Below, piece by piece: positions 24,251 to 36,846 of a stretch of DNA of 64,000 nucleotides. Both the position numbers and the translations under genes were made by a program. The notes under the pieces are model-generated. The model was given only the letters and a program-made list of their open reading frames with translations. It made no database searches and was not told where the DNA came from. The stretch is from Monoplex corrugatus (lineage: Eukaryota > Mollusca > Gastropoda > Littorinimorpha > Ranellidae), in assembly GCA_030674185.1 (NCBI GenBank), contig JAPXFY010000021.1, positions 64,958,711 to 65,022,710 of the forward strand, given 5' to 3'. Every line of letters begins with the position of its first letter. Within the stretch, counting starts at the first letter, position 1.

Positions 24251-25229
24251 AGTATGGGCTGCCTGTTTTCTGTTGTTAGTGTACATAATGCCACTGGTCA
24301 TGAGGAGTGTATGATGGTGTCCGTATCATTGGTCTCCACCCGTACACACACACACCCACACATTCTCGCTACCATTTTTTATCCTCTGTGATTTCTGATT
24401 TCTTTCCCCCTCCAGAAAAGGAAAAGAAGGAAGGATGGTGTATAGTGTACAAGTGTATGATACCTCCTCTCCGTCCCAAATGCTTTCCTTCAAAATCTGC
24501 CATCTTCTATTTCCCTAGTGTTTCTTGAAAGTGGGAAAAGCTTTGATGTGGCTTGATGAAGTTCTGTGTAATATTTACCCTGGTGCTTCATACAGAAGGC
24601 ATAAGCGGGGCACAGATCTGTGGAGCATTTTGAAAACTGCTCAGGATTTTAGGAACAAAGAGCCAAATGTCTGCACTGGGACTGTGGCATTTGCTTCATA
24701 CTGTGGATGTCATTGCATTTGTCTCTGTGTACTCTTTGATCTTTGTACAAGTTATGTGATTTTTGTCCAGGATTGTAAGAGCTTGTTTGATTGTGATAAT
24801 CACTGTAGCATAAACAGTGTCACAGTAGAAACTTAGCGGACCCTGTAAATGAGCAATTGATACATAAAAAGAATTCCATGAAGTATTTTTTCTTCTGAAG
24901 ATTGAATTTTCAGTTCCCTTTCGAAAGTCAGACGGTTTTTACTGTTTCGTGTTATCTTTTTTCTCACATCTCTTTTTTGAAATCTTCATTCGGGAATTGT
25001 TTTGTGAAAAATCTTTTCTTCCGTTTTAAAACGTGCATTCAGACTTTGACAAAGATCTGCAATCCTATATCCTATCTCAGAGGGCTTTGTGGTGATCTCT
25101 GTTTTTTAAAATGTAAACATGATAGGACTGACGATTGGCTTTGTATTGGGGTTTTGTTTGGTGCAAGGCATCCTGGTTTTGTGTTGCAAGACATCATGAT
25201 CTTGTGCTTCATATCATTGCTTTTGTTGG

Positions 25230-25705
25230 GGAACACAAGTCGGTTCTCAGTGTTTGATAAGAACATAGGTCGGTTCTCAGTGTTTGATAAGAACATAGGT
25301 CGGTTCTCAGTGTTTGATAAGAACATAGGTCGGTTCTCAGTGTTTGATAAGAACATAGGTTGGTTCTCAGTGTTTGATAAGAACATAGGTCGGTTTTCAG
25401 TGCTTGTTGGGAACTTAAGTCGGTTCTCAGTGCTTGTTGGGAACATAAGTCGGTTCTCAGTGCTTGTTGAGAAGATAAGTTGGTTCTCAGTGCTTGTTGA
25501 GAACATAAGTCGGTTCTCAGTGCTTGATGAGAACATAAGTTGGTTCTCAGTGTTTGTTGAGAACATAAGTCGGTTCTCAGTGCTTGATGAGAACATAAGT
25601 TGGTTCTCAGTGTTTGTGGAGAACATAAGTCGGTTCTCAGTGCTTGATGAGAACATAAGTTGGTTCTCAGTGTTTGTTGAGAACATAAGTCGGTTCTCAG
25701 TGCCT
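25230..25705. repeat. 30-bp minisatellite, about 16 units
   Basis: The unit is gaacataggtcggttctcag then tgtttgataa. The length divisible by three keeps frames open on both strands (for example NIGRFSVFDK repeats). No promoter, splice or domain evidence supports coding. Confidence 0.95.
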
Positions 25706-26846
25706 GCTGTCTGACATTGCTTGGAAGTGACCTCACCGGTTTTCTTTCCCTGGTCATGTGAAGATTTTGTTCTTTTATCATCAATAACCTTGGTTCAGTT
25801 TTTAAAAAAGTTGGTAACTTTGTGCAAATGTAATATTTATAACGTTGATTTCTCAGTTCAGGAGTCACTGGTAGGTTTCTCATGGTTTTGTAGCTTTCGT
25901 TTTTTTCTTTACACCTTGATGTACAACATGGATGTTTCATTTTCATCCATGACTGATTTTACCATGTGTACGTATGTATGTGGGTGATAACGGTATTGGT
26001 GTGATGGATTTTGAATGGTGTCTTGCCTGACATGCTCTTGCTGTGGAGAGATTGACCAGCATATTTATACATTTATTATATTATTGTTATAACACAGATG
26101 TACATATTCAATTAATATCATTTTGTGGCCGTTTTGTGTGTCTAGAGAGCTGTACATTACATGATCAGGTGTAGTTTCTTCAAAGATGTATCGAGTGGGA
26201 AGACGGTGCAAGTTGAGCGTGGTATGGCTTTTTGTTTTACGTTTTTTTTGATGTAGGCTTGCAGTACTGGCTGAAACAAGGTCATAATAAGGTGTGAAAG
26301 AATGACAAGCGGCATTGATCATTTGTCCGTTTCGTCATGTATGAGGGTTTTTGTTGTTGTTGTTGTTGCCCACTTTATGCTTTGAACTACAGTCACCACT
26401 TGCTTGATCTGAAGCAGAATCGGTTTTCAGCATTTTATTTCTTTTGTCTTGTATATCATCAGTTTCTTGGAGAGGAGGTTTTATTTTCTATGGAACAGTT
26501 CAGCAGATTGTGATATGGATGTATCCATACATGGATACACACACATATACCTCTCCTGCCCCAAATGCATGCGCTTAAACTGGATAAGAGTCCGTGCCTG
26601 TGTGTACACATGATGTACACATACTCATGTACTACACACGTTAAACCTTCACCACATGTACTTGTGCATGCATGTACATTTTGAAACGAAACTAATGAAG
26701 GAGAAAAATACAAAGTTACCTGTTGGCTTAGCTAAATATTATTTTGCAAACTAACCAAATATTTTTTTGCAAAGTAATCTAATCTAACTAGTTACTCAAA
26801 GATTCCATAGTGTGAATTGTATGCGTTTTATTAATAACTCTTTCAC

Positions 26847-27210
26847 CTCCTTACTCTGTCTAGCAGAAACCTGGGGGATAGGATGACAGAGTAAAAGAGT
26901 TAATCTGCCCATTGTCCAATCTTTGTTCTCACATTTATCCCTTTAACTCCTCACCCTGTCCACCAGCATCCTGCATTGTAAGCCATGCTAGCAAAGCAGA
27001 AACATAACCTTTTGACTCCCTCATCATATCCGCCGGTTTCCTACAGGGAGCTGGTGGATGGGGTGATGGAGTCAAAGAGTTGTTTTCACAGTTGGTTGAT
27101 AGGGTGTGGGAGTCAAAGGGTTAAGTTTTTGCTGTTGGTGGATAGAGTGAGGGAGTCAGAGAGTTGAGTTTTTGCAGTCTGTGGATTGGGTGTGGGAGTC
27201 AAAAGGTTAT
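26847..27210. mobile_element. TTAA-type MITE copies
   Basis: Modules include ctagcaaagcagaaacataa, gagctggtggatggggtgat and repeated gggagtcaaagggttaag. At least two copies are merged, diverged relative to 47033-47225. Confidence 0.7.
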
Positions 27211-27518
27211 TTAGTAGAAAATTTCCTCTGGCATCATTGATGTGTGCTGTCAACACAGTTTGGCTTGGTTCTCCCTCTTTCTGTTTCAGTCACTCCTTGT
27301 GACTTTGTGCATGTGTATTGAGGTCTTGTGTATAACTGTGGGGGCTTTTCACACATTACTAAGTTGCTGGCTGATGGAACAAGCAAGATGTCTGCTTGTC
27401 AGGAGTGCCGCCTTGTGGTGTAGGTCTTGTATGTCAGCGTTGTGTGCGATGCTGTTTGACTTATCTGACAGGCGCTTAGTGCTCTGTTCCACTGATGCAA
27501 CTCAGAGGGTGGGTTCTC

Positions 27519-27524
27519 AATAAA
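27519..27524 (+). terminator. Candidate poly(A) signal AATAAA
   Basis: A canonical AATAAA is followed within about 20 bp by a TG-rich run, the usual downstream-element composition. It is 6.9 kb past the TM9SF2 stop, so its assignment to that gene is uncertain. Confidence 0.35.
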
Positions 27525-27539
27525 GTGTAAAGTAATTAT

Positions 27540-27670
27540 TCTGTGTGTGTGTGTGTGTGTAGAGAGAAAGAAGCAGTGTGAGAGAGAGAGAGAAGCAGTG
27601 TGTGTGAGAAAAAGAAGCAGTGTGTGTATGTGTGTGTGTGAGAGAGAGAGAGAAACAGTGTGAGAGAGAG
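27540..27670. repeat. TG/GA simple repeat
   Basis: A TG run, then gagagagagagaagcagtgtg repeated four times. Confidence 0.85.
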
Positions 27671-27919
27671 TTGGAGTTTATTACGGTTTTGGCTGGGTTC
27701 TCAGAGGGGAAAGTTTTCTTCAAATTTGATAAAAACTCATTTCAGATTGAAACATGACAGCCATGTACCATCAAGCCTGTACACAACTCTTTCGCTCCCT
27801 CACCCTGTCCACCAGCTTGCTGCAGTGAAGAGTTTTGTGTTCAAGCAGAGTTCCTGCTTTACAATCTGATTGCACAGGTGTCTGGCTGCCTCAAGAAAAT
27901 CTTTCCATCCAGCTTGAAA

Positions 27920-28385
27920 AACCTTTGTACTTGGCCTGTAGAGGCCTCGACTCCCCTCAGTTTGACTGGAAAATGGAACTAAACGTCTAGTCCTTCAGAA
28001 TGGGACGAAAAACGAGTCTGACCCGCATGCCTTCTAGCTGCTCATGCTTAAGATCCCACAGCAGTTGAAAATTGTGAAGAGCAGGGCATTGCCTGGCTGC
28101 CTTGGTATAAATCTCCCCAAAACAGGTGTGACTGCCCGCGTTCAAGCAAACAGGAACCAGAAAAAAACACAAAAAACGAATAAGAACGCGTATTTAATAC
28201 AACAGGACAAGATGGGCGCAAATTGTCGGCCAACTGGCCTTTGTCAAGCATAAGATTACAAACAAAGAAAGGCCAGTTGGACGAAAATTTGCTACTGGAG
28301 AAATAGGTTGATTTCCCAGGTCCCTCCCCTGGAAGACCAATTAGATTTCTTGCCTTTCTGAAGTCTTGGTTTTAAAAAAATGTGA
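27920..28385. repeat. Dispersed repeat A, copy 1
   Basis: gaggcctcgactcccctcag, gttgaaaattgtgaagagca and gccaactggcctttgtcaag lie in this block. Most of it matches, in reverse orientation, 42845-43110. The gccaact.ggcctttgtcaag segment also occurs at 4405, 35890 and 36040. No coding capacity was seen. Confidence 0.75.
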
Positions 28386-28389
28386 ATAT

Positions 28390-28665
28390 GAATTTGAAGT
28401 GAGGAAGAGGGGATGGGCGCCGCCCTCGTGGTGCTGACCCTGGGATAAGTTGAGGTCTCTGCCACCTCACTCCCCTATGATTCAGGGTTATGGAACTATC
28501 TAGGTAAGACCCCAGAGCCTGGCCAGTCCATGGGTTTATGTGCAGGTTTTAGGCTTGTGCCGTGATCATTCTGGAACTTCTCCATCACATGGCACCTGTG
28601 ACATTAGTGCATATGGAATTCATTCCGAGCATGGAGATGTCATCTTAAGAAATGGAAACTGAAAT
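28390..28665 (+). mobile_element. SINE-like element, most complete copy
   Basis: It contains gatgggcgccgccctcgtgg, tcagggttatggaactatct, catgggtttatgtgcagg, cacatggcacctgtgac and gagatgtcatcttaagaaa. Related copies are at 11640-15610 (+), 40430-40700 (-) and 21880 (+). No clear Pol III boxes were identified by eye. Confidence 0.75.
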
Positions 28666-28879
28666 TGTCCTTGGAGTCTTATGTCCACCCAGGTGTGAAT
28701 GGGCGGCTGACCCTTTTCAGAGTTGGTGAAGGTAAACAGGGAGGGAGAAGAGATGGGCATCACCCTCATAATTCTGATCTTGAGCAAACTTGGTCTGTAC
28801 CACCCGGTTCCCCTAGAACATCAAAACTGTGGGACAATCTTTCCACCGGTTTAGGAAGAGAGTGTGTTTGAAAAGTGTA

Positions 28880-31737
28880 TATCAGTGAATAAGACCTGAT
28901 TATGTAACAGGGAGCGTAAAGTGATTGGTGAACAAGATATGATTATTTTACAGGGAGTGTAAAGTGATTGGTGAACGAGAGATGATTATACAGGGAGTAT
29001 AAAGTGATTGGTGAACGAGAGATGATTATACAGGGAGTGTAAAGTGATCAGTGAACAAGACATTATAGAGGGAGTGTAAAGTGACTGGTGAACAAGAGAT
29101 GATTTTTTTCAGGGAGTGTAAAGTGATTGGTGAACAAGACATGATTATTTTACAGGGAGTGTAAAGTGATCAGTGAACAAGACATGATTAAACAGGGAGT
29201 GTAAAGTGACTGGTGAAAAGATTTTATTTACAGGGAGTGTAAAATGATTGGTGAAAAGATTATTTACAGGGAGTGTAAAATGACTGGTGAAAAGATTATT
29301 TACAGGGAGTGTAAAATGATTGGTGAAAAGATTATTTACAGGGAGTGTAGAATGATTGGTGAAAAGATTATTTTACAGGGAGTGTAAAATGATAGGTGAA
29401 AAGATTATTTTACAGGGAGTGTAAAATGATTGGTGAAAAGATTTATTTTACAGGGAGTGTAAAATGATTGGTGAAAAGATTATTTTACAGGGAGTGTAAA
29501 ATGATTGGTGAAAAGATTATTTGACAGGGAGTATAAAATGATTGGTGAAAAGATTATTTACAGGGAGTATAAAATGATTGGTGAAAAGATTATTTTACAG
29601 GGAGTATAGAATGATTGGTGAAAAGATTATTTACAGGGAGTGTAAAATGATTGGTGAAAAGATTATTTTACAGGGAGTATAAAATGATTGGTGAAAAGAT
29701 TATTTTACAGGGAGTATAAAATGATTGGTGAAAAGATTATTTATAGGGAGTGTAAAATGATTGGTGAAAAGATTATTTTACAGGGAGTATAAAATGATTG
29801 GTGAAAAGATTATTTACAGGGAGTGTAAAATGATTGGTGAAAAGATTATTTACAGGGAGTGTAAAATGATTGGTGAAAAGATTATTTACAGGTAGTATAA
29901 AATGATTGGTGAAAAGATTATTTACAGGGAGTATAAAATGATTGGTGAAAAGATTATTTACAGGGAGTGTAAAATGATTGGTGAAAAGATTATTTACAGG
30001 GAGTGTAAAATGATTGGTGAAAAGATTATTTACAGGGAGTGTAAAATGATTGGTGAAAAGATTTACAGGGAGTGTAAAATGATTGGTGAAAAGATTATTT
30101 ACAGGGAGTGTAAAATGATTGGTGAAAAGATTATTTACAGGGAGTATAAAATGATTGGTGAAAAGATTATTTTACAGGGAGTGTAAAATGATTGGTGAAA
30201 AGATTATTTTACAGGGAGTGTAAAATGATTGGTGAAAAGATTATTTACAGGGAGTGTAAAATGATTGGTGAAAAGATTATTTACAGGGAGTGTAAAATGA
30301 TTGGTGAAAAGATTATTTACAGGGAGTGTAAAATGATTGGTGAAAAGATTATTTACAGGGAGTGTAAAATGATTGGTGAAAAGATTATTTACAGGGAGTG
30401 TAAAATGATTGGTGAAAAGATTATTTACAGGGAGTGTAAAATGATTGGTGAAAAGATTATTTACAGGGAGTGTAAAATGATTGGTGAAAAGATTATTTAC
30501 AGGGAGTGTAAAATGATTGGTGAAAAGATTATTTACAGGGAGTGTAGAATGATTGGTGAAAAGATTATTTACAGGGAGTATAAAATGATTGGTGAAAAGA
30601 TTATTTACAGGGAGTGTAAAATGATTGGTGAAAAGATTATTTACAGGGAGTGTAGAATGATTGGTGAAAAGATTATTTACAGGGAGTGTAAAATGATTGG
30701 TGAAAAGATTATTTACAGGAGATGTAAAATGATTGGTGAAAAGATTATTTTACAGGGAGTGTAGAATGATTGGTGAAAGATTATTTTACAGGGAGTGTAA
30801 AGTGAATGGTGAAAAGATTATATACAGGGAGTGTAAAATGATTGGTGAAAAGATTATTTACAGGGAGTGTAGAATGATTGGTGAAAAGATTATTTACAGG
30901 GAGTGTAAAATGATTGGTGAAAAGATTATTTACAGGGAGTGTAAAATGATTGGTGAAAAGATTATTTACAGGGAGTGTAGAATGATTGGTGAAAAGATTA
31001 TTTACAGGGAGTGTAAAATGATTGGTGAAAAGATTATTTACAGGGAGTGTAAAGTGAATGGTGAAAAGATTATTTACAGGGAGTGTAAAATGATTGGTGA
31101 AAAGATTATTTACAGGGAGTGTAAAGTGAATGGTGAAAAGGTTATTTACAGGGAGTGTAAAATGATTGGTGAAAAGATTATTTACAGGGAGTGTAAAGTG
31201 AATGGTGAAAAGGTTATTTACAGGGAGTGTAAAATGATTGGTGAAAAGATTATTTACAGGGAGTGTAAAGTGAATGGTGAAAAGGTTATTTACAGGGAGT
31301 GTAAAATGATTGGTGAAAAGATTATTTACAGGGAGTGTAAAGTGAATGGTGAAAAGATTATTTACAGGGAGTGTAGAATGATTGGTGAAAAGATTATTTA
31401 CAGGGAGTGTAGAATGATTGGTGAAAAGATTATTTACAGGGAGTGTAGAATGATTGGTGAAAAGATTATTTACAGAGAGTGTAAAATGATTGGTGAAAAG
31501 ATTATTTACAGGGAGTATAAAATGATTGGTGAAAAGATTATTTACAGGGAGTATAAAATGATTGGTGAAAAGATTATTTACAGGGAGTGTAAAATGATTG
31601 GTGAAAAGATTATGTACAGGGAGTGTAAAATGATTGGTGAAAAGATTATTTACAGGGAGTGTAAAATGATTGGTGAAAAGATTATTTATAGGGAGTGTAA
31701 AATGATTGGTGAAAAGATTATTTTACAGGGAGTGTAG
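28880..31737. repeat. 36-bp minisatellite between convergent genes, about 78 units
   Basis: The unit is cagggagtgtaaaatgattg then gtgaaaagattattta. The left part is diverged (gtgaacaagaca form), and the right part is homogeneous with an aatggtgaaaaggtt variant alternating around 31050-31350. Frames of 12 residues per unit (MIGEKIIYRECK) stay open, but nothing else supports a protein. Confidence 0.97.
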
Positions 31738-31781
31738 AATAACAAATAAAACAAAAGACAACTGCAGTTCACATTTCAAAG

Positions 31782-31787
31782 TTTATT
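31782..31787 (-). terminator. Candidate poly(A) signal for the - strand gene
   Basis: TTTATT on + reads AATAAA on the minus strand, followed by T-rich sequence as expected downstream of cleavage. It lies just beyond the 36-bp array and 7.7 kb past the minus-strand stop codon. Confidence 0.35.
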
Positions 31788-32029
31788 AGAACAGCTTATC
31801 AAAACATGAGGAAGGGGAAGGACCATAATCCACAAGACAAGGCCACCATATCACAACATCATACAGCTACCATCATCATCAAGTACACGTCTGTCACAAA
31901 GATGCTTATCACAGCGAGACAACCAGTGGATATTACAACATGACTTACCAACGGGTTGTGTACAAACACTGCCTCTACAGCATAGCCTATGATTTCATGG
32001 TAGCCTACTGCCTTATCTTTATTTAATTA

Positions 32030-32560
32030 AAGCTCTGCCGACATCACAGTGCCATTCAGGGCTGTAACCATCCACAAACACGCACAGTACCTCACTGGGG
32101 AAAAACTGGAAAGAAAATTGAAGTTCACATATCGATGCATTCGCGCACATAATCTGAGGATGTGCCCCTGTGCTGAACTCTTTAAAAAAAAGTAATTCTG
32201 AATACTAACTATGGACACTAGAACATGTACAAAAACTGGTCTAAATTACCTAAAATTGCTTTTGCACATCACATTCCCTTAGAGCCAAAACTGGAATATA
32301 TACTTGTACCCAAATATTTATCAATCCCAATAGAAAGTATGTAAGACTTTATCGAACACACAGAGGTGAATGGACCAGCAAGGCAGAAAATGATAGGAAG
32401 AAATGACAGAAAGCAAAGGAGAAAGAAAGATAGAAACAAAAGAGTGACAGAAAAGAGGAAACTCTGAGGACAGGATTTCGAGAAAGAGCCCCCGGCATCC
32501 CCTTGGGGGAGTTTCCCTGAAATGGTAATGGCTATGAACCATTCACTACTTTTTTTGCTA
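32030..32560 (-). repeat. Dispersed repeat B, copy 1
   Basis: Shared blocks with 33480-34150 and 43500-44150 include acacatat.gatgcatt.gcacataatc, acaggtgaatggaccagcaa and gcagaaaatgataggaagaa. A partial copy lies at 32620-32760. Confidence 0.8.
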
Positions 32561-33004
32561 CAACCGAATAAAACTGTTTAAGCATCTAGAGCTATAAAGG
32601 ACGTACCTTGAAGTTGCATACCAGACAGATGACAGAAAGCGTAATAGCGAGAAAGAAACAAAGAGAGTGATAGAAAAGGAAATTTCAAGCACAGAATTTC
32701 CAGAAGATGAGGATACTATATACTGAAAGAACCCCTGACATGGGGGAATGTTACTGCCTCCATCTACAACATGGCTCACGATACGACTGCCAGCATTCAA
32801 ACATCAAAATCATAAACAAGAAGAAGAACTTACATTAACTCTTTCATTCCCTCACTTTATATATAAACTCTTTCATTCCCTCATTTTGCCATCTTCACAA
32901 GTGGTCTGTCTCCATTCCAGGGTCTCCCAAAGCAGCACCACAGCCATACACACAAACAACCACAAAATGTTCAGGGAGCCTGCTTTCAACCAAGCCGCCT
33001 CTCC

Positions 33005-33275
33005 ACCCCAAACACTTCCTGACAAGAGCAAAGGACAAACACACACACACAGTGCCAAACAAGCTGTGACAACTTGCCCACAACCAACTCCTCTACTCCA
33101 CCCCAAACACTTCCTGACAAGAGCAAAGGACAAACACACACACACAATGCCAAACAAGCTGTGACAACCTGCCCACAACCAACTCCTCTACTCCACCCCA
33201 AACACTTCCTGACAAGAGCAAAGGACAAACACACACACACAATGCCAAACAAGCTGTGACAACCTGCCCACAACC
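33005..33275. repeat. 95-bp tandem repeat, three units
   Basis: Each unit contains ccccaaacacttcctgacaa, gagcaaaggacaaacacaca and gccaaacaagctgtgacaac. Confidence 0.95.
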
Positions 33276-33479
33276 AATCCTCTACCCCACTCCAAACCCT
33301 TCAACGTACAGCTGAACTGCCCAATGATTCCAGTGTGTAGTGAAAAGATCATGGAGGACTTGACAGTATTTTCTGCCACTTGAGGACCATAGCATAATTA
33401 CTAACCCCAATCCAAAATACCACAGGGAATAGGAACACAGGACATACGGAGTACTTAGCTGAGCAAGGGACTACAGGCT

Positions 33480-34130
33480 TTTCCAGGATGTCATTTTTGT
33501 TTAAAGCCCAGCCGACGGCGTAGAGCCAAATCAGGGCTATAACCTTTTCCAAACATACACAAAACTTCATGAGGGGAAAAAAAAAGGAAAAGAAAATTAG
33601 TACACATATCAATGCATTTGCGCACATAATCTAAGAAGTTGCTCTTGGCGTTGATCACTCCGTCCAATTCATCGCACAGGGGATTTAAAAAACAAACCTG
33701 AATACAAATTTAAACATAACTAAGAACATTAAAACATACAAAATATGGGCCTAAATTACGTAAAATTGCTTCCATACATCTCATTTCCCTCAAGCCAAAA
33801 ATGCACAATACATATACCCAGTTATCAATCCTAAGAGAAAGTACCTAAGACTTTGTCGAACACATACAGGTGAATGGACCAGCAAGGCAGAAAATGATAG
33901 GAAGAAAAGACAGAAAGCAAAGGAGGAAGAAAGAAACAAAGAGTGAGAGTGATGAAAAAAAAAAGGAAATTCTTCGGACAGAATTTTTAAAAGGTGGGGA
34001 TACTATTTATACTGAAAGAGCCCCTGGCATCCCCAAGTTTCCATGAAATGGCAATGACTATGAACCATTCACTACTTTTGCTGCTACAATCGAATAGAAC
34101 TATTCAAACATCTGCAGCTGTGAAGGACGA
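33480..34130 (-). repeat. Dispersed repeat B, copy 2
   Basis: It matches copy 1 and the 43500 copy across most of its length, including tagagccaaatcagggctat near its upper part. Confidence 0.8.
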
Positions 34131-34134
34131 ACCT

Positions 34135-34290
34135 TGAAACTGTGTGCCAGTCCTAACTACTGCTAGAGACACACCTGTCATCTGTGTTGCAGTCTAAGCT
34201 TATTGCTAGAGACACACCTGTAATCTGTGCTGCAGTCTAAGCTTATTGCTAGAGACACACCTGTAATCTGTGTTGCAGTCTAAGCTATCT
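34135..34290. repeat. 42-bp tandem repeat, about 3.5 units
   Basis: The unit contains cagtctaagcttattgctag and agacacacctgtaatctgtg. Confidence 0.9.
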
Positions 34291-34599
34291 TGCTTACTAA
34301 ATCTTTCACCAACATTCAATGACCATTTTCACCTGATCATTCGCTGACGATTCTTTCAAGCGGAAAAAGAACAATGTTTTACCTGGGACACAATACTAAA
34401 CACAACACTGAGGCCTCTGCGCAGTGAGACTGGTTTTGTCAGGCAGAACACAGCTTGATCAAATCACACCGAAGGCACAGACAGACTTGGCACAGACATG
34501 CACTACACATGTGTAAAACACACAGAGGACACAGACTTTACACAGTCGTACAGACATAACAGATTTGGGGGGGGGGAGAGTGAAAGGGGGGTGGGGGGC

Positions 34600-35030
34600 A
34601 CTCCCATTGTCAGGGTTGGGGGGCTCCTACTGTCAGGGTTGGGGGGCTCCCATTGTCAGGGTTGGGGGGGCTCCCATTGTCAGGGTTGGGGGAGGCCTCC
34701 CATTGTCAGGGTTGGGGAGCTCCTACTGTCAGGGTTGGGGGAGGGGGGGCTCCCATTGTCAGGGTTGGGGGGCTCCCATTGTCAGGGTTGGGGGGTCCTC
34801 CCATTGTCAGGGTTGGGGGGTCCTCCCATTGTCAGGGTTGGGGGGTCCTCCCATTGTCAGGGTTGGGGGGTCCTACCATTGTCAGGGTTGGGGGGTCCTC
34901 CCATTGTCAGGGGGGGGGGGGTGCTCCCATTGTCAGGTTTGGGGTGGGGGGGGCACTCCCATTGTCAGGGTTGGGGGGGGGGGCTCCCAATGTCAGAGTT
35001 GGTGGGGGGTCTTCTATTGTCAGGTTCGGT

Positions 35031-35067
<37 letters not shown>

Positions 35068-35115
35068 GGAGGGGCTCCAATTGTAAGGGTTGGGAGGGAG
35101 GCCTCCCATGTCAGG
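34600..35115. repeat. G-rich minisatellite with poly-G tract
   Basis: About 20 units of ctcccattgtcagggttggggg (23-25 bp) include a nearly pure G run of about 35 at 35030-35066. It is likely G-quadruplex-prone on the + strand. Confidence 0.95.
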
Positions 35116-35220
35116 TTTTATAAGGCAAGAACAGCAAGAAGACAAACATTACAGGGTGACATTATTTTAGTTATACATCGAAACTGAACTCAATTTTCAG
35201 CAACATTACCGTTAATGTCA

Positions 35221-35421
35221 TTAAACTGTGACTCCCGTACCCTATCACACTGAAAACTAACTGCAAACCAAACTTAACCCTTTGACTCCCTCACCCTATC
35301 CAACAGCTTCCTGCAGGAAGCTGTGGATAGGGTGATGGAGTCAAAGGGTTAAGTTTTTGCTCTTCCAGCATGGTTGACAAAGAAGGATGCTGTGGACAGG
35401 CTGCAGGAGTCAAAGGGTTAA
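35221..35421. mobile_element. TTAA-type MITE copy
   Basis: It starts TTAAACTGTGACTCCCG, has a central palindrome around agcttcctgcaggaagct and ends GGAGTCAAAGGGTTAA. Confidence 0.8.
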
Positions 35422-35824
35422 ACTGTGCTGTACTTTCTTCTCCACCGTACAGGCCTAACTCTACCACAACAAAGACGCAATGTCAAACGGGCTTTTTTCT
35501 TCTTCTTCTTAAAACGTTTTGGTTACAAATTACAGCAAATGGCAAGCATTCATTCTGCAAAGTATGTCATTGAAGGAAACAACTGGCTAAAAAAAAAAAA
35601 AAAGTCAAAACAAAGGGATTTGTGAACTGACAAAGTGTTATGATCAAACTAGTCTGTCCACATATATAACTCCACAAAAGATTGTTTGTACGGAAACTGT
35701 TCAGCTGCAGCCCTTCAAACCCATGTATTAAACCCAAGAAGAAGGACATCACACTGTACATGTTATAAACAGTAAAGACACTTCATTCTCACCTTGCCAT
35801 AAATAACATGGGGAAAGGGTTCAG

Positions 35825-36112
35825 AAGAACAAGAAAACCAATATAAGCGCGTATCCAACAAAACAAAACAAAACAAGCGCAAATTTTCGGCCAACTAGCC
35901 TTTGTCAAGCGCGAACGCACGGGTCACAAACAGATCACAAACACCAACGAGGCGGCAGGGAAGTTTTTAGTCCCGTTTTTATTATCCATTGTTTGGTGTT
36001 TGTGATCTGTTTGTGACCGTGCGTTCGCGCTTGACAAAGGCTAGTTGGCCGAAAATTTGCGCTTGTTTTGTTTGTTTTGTTGGATACGTGCTTATATTGG
36101 TTTTCTTGTTCT
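35825..36112. repeat. Large hairpin, about 120-bp arms
   Basis: agaacaagaaaaccaatata to about 35945 is mirrored by 35994-36112 (tatattggttttcttgttct), with a spacer of about 50 bp. Arms contain the ggccaactagcctttgtcaa segment of repeat A. It may be two repeat-A copies head to head or a foldback element. Confidence 0.9.
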
Positions 36113-36691
36113 GGTTCCTGTTTGCTTGGGCGCGGGCAGTCACACTTGTTTTGGATCATGGGAAAGGGTTGTTTCCAGAAATGTTAACATTTTCTTTTGA
36201 GTTCTTCATGTCGTATTTCAATTCTCTGTTTAAAAACAAAAAATGACCTCAACCCACCCACTTAAAATCTACACTTTACTCTCTTTCATAAAATGCCACT
36301 TACATTAACCTTTGATCATGCTGGTAGTCATTAAGCCTGGACCAAAGCTTTCATGAGTACCATGTGATTTCTGAATTGCCGAATACTCTCTGAACATTTT
36401 AATTATTTTGATGATACTGCAGACAACACACCAGTGCCAGTTGTTATTGGTCAGTTGGGCATTGCTCAACATCTTCGATGCTTTATTCAAGGTTGAGGAT
36501 TACTAAATGATTTTCAGTGTTCTGTGGGAACAAAAAAGTTCAACATAGTACTGAAGTGTTCAGAACACTTAAACTCTGTCTTATTGTCCTGAAGGCTTTA
36601 AAGGGTCAGGGGCAGCTAACTTTATCAATGACAATCAACATATCTAAACTAAAGACCAGATGGAAAAAATAAACCAGCGGACCAATGTAAA

Positions 36692-36846
36692 ACCATTGTT
36701 TTTGAGAAATTATAATAGGCACAATCTTATTATATAATTTACACATATCATGCCTAAACGAATATTATCCATCAAGGAATTTTAGGCGTGATATGTGTAA
36801 ATTATAATAAGATTTTGCCTATTATAATTTCTCAAAAACAATGGTC
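36692..36846. repeat. AT-rich foldback element
   Basis: Arms of about 70 bp (accattgtttttgagaaatt at the left, its complement at the right) surround a short loop near 36765-36780. It is MITE-like, with no clear target duplication. Confidence 0.85.

Larger units (their letters stand above)
20614..27530 (+). other. TM9SF2-like 3' flank, probable long 3' UTR
   Basis: No convincing coding exon was seen. The stretch has ordinary AT-rich sequence to about 22600, a SINE-like fragment near 21880-22010, CA and CT microsatellites at 22980-23180, TTAA-MITE copies near 23900-24250 and 26850-27210, and the 30-bp array of 25230-25705. That the transcript extends to 27530 is an inference from the AATAAA at 27519; ATTAAA at 20993 is a nearer alternative. 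Confidence 0.4.

Noticed and set aside
24902..25714. 270-residue + strand frame with NIGRFSVFDK repeats
   Set aside because: A 30-bp tandem repeat keeps frames open on both strands, and the non-repeat part is unremarkable.
29902..31737. Reading frames up to 334 residues (MIGEKIIYRECK repeats)
   Set aside because: They arise because the 36-bp unit is divisible by three. There is no domain, start context or splice evidence.
34498..35187. 229-residue Gly/Ser/Leu frame
   Set aside because: It is read through the G-rich minisatellite only.
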